Shown: positions 60,851-64,000 of the stretch, piece after piece
Position numbering within the stretch: position 1 is the first letter of the stretch
Layout: the number at the start of each line of letters is the position of its first letter
Source: Chamaecyparis obtusa
Taxonomy: Eukaryota; Streptophyta; Pinopsida; Cupressales; Cupressaceae
Direction: 5' to 3'
Length of the DNA stretch: 64,000 nt
Assembly: GCA_027943335.1 (NCBI GenBank)
Contig: BSBK01001534.1
Span: 2,627,501 to 2,691,500, forward strand
The notes under the pieces: model-generated
What the model was told of the DNA's origin: nothing
Databases searched by the model: none
What the model saw: the letters and a program-made list of their open reading frames with translations, nothing else
Program-made: the position numbers and the translations under genes

Positions 60851-62571
60851 GCCCCATTTTAGCATGTATGGTTTCCCACGTTGATTTCTCACTCTCGTAA
60901 TGCTCTATGTGCCTTTAAATTAATTTTATAGGTCATGTGTTAATTCAAACTCACCTAATTTGACGTGAGCCCTTATTTTTAGGTGTTCTTTTTTATTATT
61001 TCTCATCTTCAATAATTTATTAGCCTACATGGGCCCTATGTTACCATTTGTGGCCTTTGTACTTCTTCCCAACCTCAAAATTAGTTATTCCTCTTATTCT
61101 AGCATCTACCCTATCTTCCTAGCTTCCCATTTAAATTTTGGTAACAAGCTCAAATTTGAACCATGACCCCATTACGACCTGTTTCAGTGGCAAATTTGCT
61201 CATGTGGTCGGATTGATCAATTTTGACTCTCAAAATATAGTGAGAGGTATGCAAGTGGCCTATCTCTCCTCATTTTGACATCCAAGATTTGTCTATCCAT
61301 TATCAAGAATCATGATCAATTAATTGGCATTTAAGAATTCTCAAGATCTTCAAACATTCAAGTCTTCAAGCTTTAAAAGAATCATTCTCCTCCTCCATCA
61401 AGCATTATGAAAAACTACAACATTCATGGTGCAAGATCTCATCTTTCATGATTTCCTTTGAGGATTTTGTGGATTCAAAGGCTATTGAATTAAAAATCAT
61501 GATTACATCAAAATAAGTATTGTGCCATCAAGGTATAAGGTAACTTACGATTAAGATCTAACTTCTATTTCATATCAACAATCTCTCCATTATGAAATTT
61601 CTTTACATTTTAAAGTTGATTACTAAATTGGGGTTTGACCAAGGCAAACCACTTTCCACAATCTTTTCCCTATTTTTCTATGTGTAGGAATAGGTGGTGC
61701 AGTTTTAGATCTTTTGAGGGAAGTTCAAGATCTACGAGGTCAAGTATCAAATTTTTGAGCAAAATTCCTAGGAAAAAAATTCCCCATGCATTTTGTTCCT
61801 AGGAAGAAAAACCCCAAGGCATTTTGTTCCCTCAAACTCATCTTCAAATTTCAACCATAAATTGATACAACTTTTAGGTTTCCATTTCAAGTTGTTGCAG
61901 TCATCTATCTATTCTTCGTTAGTTTTTATTTCCTAAATCTTGCCAATTTTTATTATTTAACATCTTATTTTGTATAAACATATTATTTTCCCTCAAATCT
62001 AGCTTTCCCCAATTCATTATTGTGAAGGATCATTGTACTCATTTAGAACTTAAGTCCTACTTGAGTCTATTAGGTCATATTCCTTTCGAATGTGCATTTG
62101 GAAAAGGACAAGTGATCTAACTTGCTTCCTTTTTTCTATTTTACATTTTTGTGAACCAAACTCATAACATTTCCAATTTTGATTTGGTGTCTAGATTTGA
62201 TTTTCATTGTTGTTTTAGGCATTTAGTATTTATTTTATCAATTTTAGATGCATTCATTAATTAAAAAAGACATAAAAAAAGAAACTTGCACTTATCTCAA
62301 AGTCCTATTTCATTCTTGCATTTCCTATTCATTCTTGCATTTCCTTTTCATTCTTGCATGTGTCACAGAATAAAAAATGAAAAAATATTTCATTCAATGC
62401 ATTATTGTATGTATTTTCATTTGCATTCTATGAATGAAGTTGTTATCATCATTTGCTAGTTCAATTTAAAGTTTTTTTCAAGAATTTTAAAGTTTCCTTT
62501 CATGCATATGATGATTGCCTAGTTCTTCATTTCATCCATATCCATAATACTCCCTCTCAAAAATTTATCCC
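60851..62571 (+). mobile_element. Leader region of a further LTR-type element (copy D)
   Basis: Non-coding. It contains a candidate intron (61533-61687) of the same kind as copies A-C, here on the plus strand. TGTATGG at 60865 could be an LTR start, but no partner or target duplication was found. The downstream ORF (62572-63015) may be its product. Confidence 0.4.
61533..61687 (+). other. Candidate leader intron, copy D
   Basis: ATCAAG|GTATAAGG at the donor, TTTTTCTATGTGTAG|G at the acceptor, 155 nt. It contains GGGGTTTG/CAAACCAC, the same inverted repeat as copy A with one mismatch. Confidence 0.45.
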
Positions 62572-63015
62572 AGCCATGAGAACATTTTAGCACAAGAAGA
62601 GCTTATTAATAATTATTCAAAGAATCTCCCTCCTAAGGATGAGACTTTGAAGGATGATGTTGATCCTTCTCCTAAAATGTACCTTTCTTATGAATATATT
62701 TTGGTTCAAGAGAAGGATATTTTACCTTACTTTCATTCCAATCCCTTCCCCGTTAGGGATGAAGCTTTAGTAAATTATGATTATTCCTCTCCTAAAGATA
62801 TCGCTATTTGGCATGAACCACTAGACAATGATGTTGATTATTTTGTAGTCCATGAAAAGACCTTAATAAAAAATGATATTGTTGACATTTCTTCTACTTC
62901 TTTTATATATCTTTCCTCTAGAGATTGCACTTTTAAACTTGATGTTCATCCTTTTCCTAATATGTTCCCCCTTTATGAGCATATTTTGGAGCAAGAGGAG
63001 GATATTATTGCTTAG
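62572..63015 (+). CDS. Acidic repetitive ORF, probably from a non-autonomous LTR element
   Basis: Not recognised. About 148 codons, open, ending TAG at 63013-63015. It is built from a diverged repeat: HENILAQEELI, then YEYILVQEKDIL, then YEHILEQEEDII, each preceded by a PPPKDE/PSPKMY/PFPNMF-like segment, spaced about 48 and 94 residues. Rich in Asp, Glu, Pro and Tyr. Start not defined; no ATG precedes the first repeat in frame. It is followed at once by a G/A tract (TTAGGGGGAAAA) and TGGTGTC, the form of a polypurine tract and LTR start, so it is likely the last ORF of a retroelement. Confidence 0.4.
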   Translation, partial: SHENILAQEELINNYSKNLPPKDETLKDDVDPSPKMYLSYEYILVQEKDILPYFHSNPFPVRDEALVNYDYSSPKDIAIWHEPLDNDVDYFVVHEKTLIKNDIVDISSTSFIYLSSRDCTFKLDVHPFPNMFPLYEHILEQEEDIIA

Positions 63016-63653
63016 GGGGAAAATGGTGTCAATGAATTTAGCAATGTAAACTATGTGAGATGTGTTAATTAGTTAACCATTTCCACACTAACATTAGAAA
63101 TACAAGAGAAAGAGGGGCTTCTAGGCATAACTCTCAATATAACCTAGGTTAGATTAGCAAAACCCAATATGATGAGGGGATGCTAATGCTAAGCCCAAAT
63201 TATACTAACAAAGTATACATGAAAGTCCTCTTTCATGCAATGTAAGATTTGATTAAAGTTGTGTAAATGTACTTGTAAAATTGAACTAATTGATTTAGCG
63301 AGATAATCAATAGAGATCTACGTACCAAATGCAAGCAATCAAACCAATTAAGATGTGAAAGAAGATATAAAGTAAGATGTGAAATGGATAATGAGGTGCT
63401 CACCTTGAAATGTCAAGAGTAATATGCTTTTATGCTTTGAAAACTGTTGTTCTGAACCTGTAGCTGAAATTTTGACTGTGGATTTGCGATCACAACCGAA
63501 AACCTAGAAAATATTGAAAAACTCAAGCTGTCAGGAACATGTCGATCAAGTCACCGTGTTCCCAAGGAACTTTACTAAAGTCAACCCATATTTTTCTAGT
63601 AGATCTTTGTCTGGAACTTCCAAATCTGTACCTTCAATTCTGAGATCTTGGTC
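63016..63653. other. Possible LTR start and filler
   Basis: 'ttagggggaaaa' then TGGTGTCAATG (63024) could begin a 3' LTR. No partner. No gene. Confidence 0.25.
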
Positions 63654-64000
63654 CTGCACACATAAAACTAAGTTTTGGGGTTGGGGTGGATAAGGAATTT
63701 CCTTGGTTAATCGCTAGATTAAGAAATCAACCTTGAATTGAAATGTAAATGTATAAATGAAACAAGAAAAGTGTAAATATTCACCTTGCTTGAAGAAACC
63801 CTTGTCCAGAAGGATTTTGTGATGTTTGTATGTTGATCTTGAACTTGCAATGTAGGAAATCTCCACAAATACTATGGATCTAAAAAAATCACTTCATGGA
63901 GCCATGGATTTAAGTGTGCATCAAATGAAGAAGATGATGAATTCCTCAATGTAGATATCCTCCCTTGATGGCCAACAAAGTGCTAGATCTTGAAGAGGAA
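63654..64000 (-). mobile_element. Minus-strand LTR leader (copy B), cut by the window end
   Basis: Minus strand: AAGCAAG|GTGAATA donor at 63784 and TTTTATGTGTGCAG|G acceptor ending at 63654, a 131-nt candidate intron. Sequence flanking the donor matches copy A near 38290 ('ttcaccttgctt', 'aaccttgaattgaaat'). The upstream leader runs off the window. Confidence 0.45.

Overview
This window looks like repeat-dense plant nuclear DNA. It is AT-rich, nearly every coding trace is a decayed retroelement protein, insertions are nested several deep, and no intact host gene can be defended. Dual-RNase-H (Tat-type) and chromodomain Ty3/gypsy elements together point to a land plant. A large, slowly purged genome such as a conifer's would fit, but that is inference.

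Left third (1-19.7 kb): mostly AT-rich filler. It holds one Ser/Gly/Ala-rich ORF (1186-1815), a minus-strand LTR-like promoter/leader (about 6.9-7.65 kb), a (GA)25 tract, a 0.71-kb tandem duplication (10.71-12.14 kb), a Ty1/copia LTR with initiator-Met PBS (12192-12449) whose partner LTR is missing, an exon-like GC-richer stretch on the minus strand (16.6-16.9 kb), a GC hairpin pair (18.07-18.11 kb), and then a decayed LINE-like ORF1.

Nested core (18.4-60.9 kb): the LINE-like gene was the landing site for two Ty3/gypsy elements. E1 (19769-30785) has 1.27-kb LTRs and a perfect AAACC target duplication. E2 (31057-60140) has 1.06-1.14-kb LTRs and a perfect GATAG target duplication. With one duplication copy kept, the LINE reading frame runs on across both sites. 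E1 is a non-autonomous derivative: its own Ser/Pro-rich ORF plus only the tail of integrase. E2 carries a Tat-type gag-pol (gag, protease, RT, RNase H, second RNase H, integrase), decayed by stops and two frameshifts and interrupted in gag by a minus-strand LTR-like fragment. Downstream of E2 pol lies an unrecognised ORF of about 1,260 codons ('ORFX', 46.9-56.6 kb). It is split by a third element, E3 (49973-55927), a nearly full-length chromovirus with chromodomain.

Right end (60.85-64 kb): pieces of further non-autonomous LTR elements, including a repetitive acidic ORF and two leader segments that look spliced.

The most interesting signal is a two-stem hairpin motif with core GGTGAAAAC, present ten times in four clusters in E1 and E2. 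Its flanking stem sequences differ between copies yet stay complementary. The clusters bracket pol in E2 and bracket the integrase remnant in E1. Two other signals deserve follow-up: ORFX, which decays almost only by nonsense changes (mostly TAG), and four scattered copies of an intron-like leader segment with consensus splice ends.
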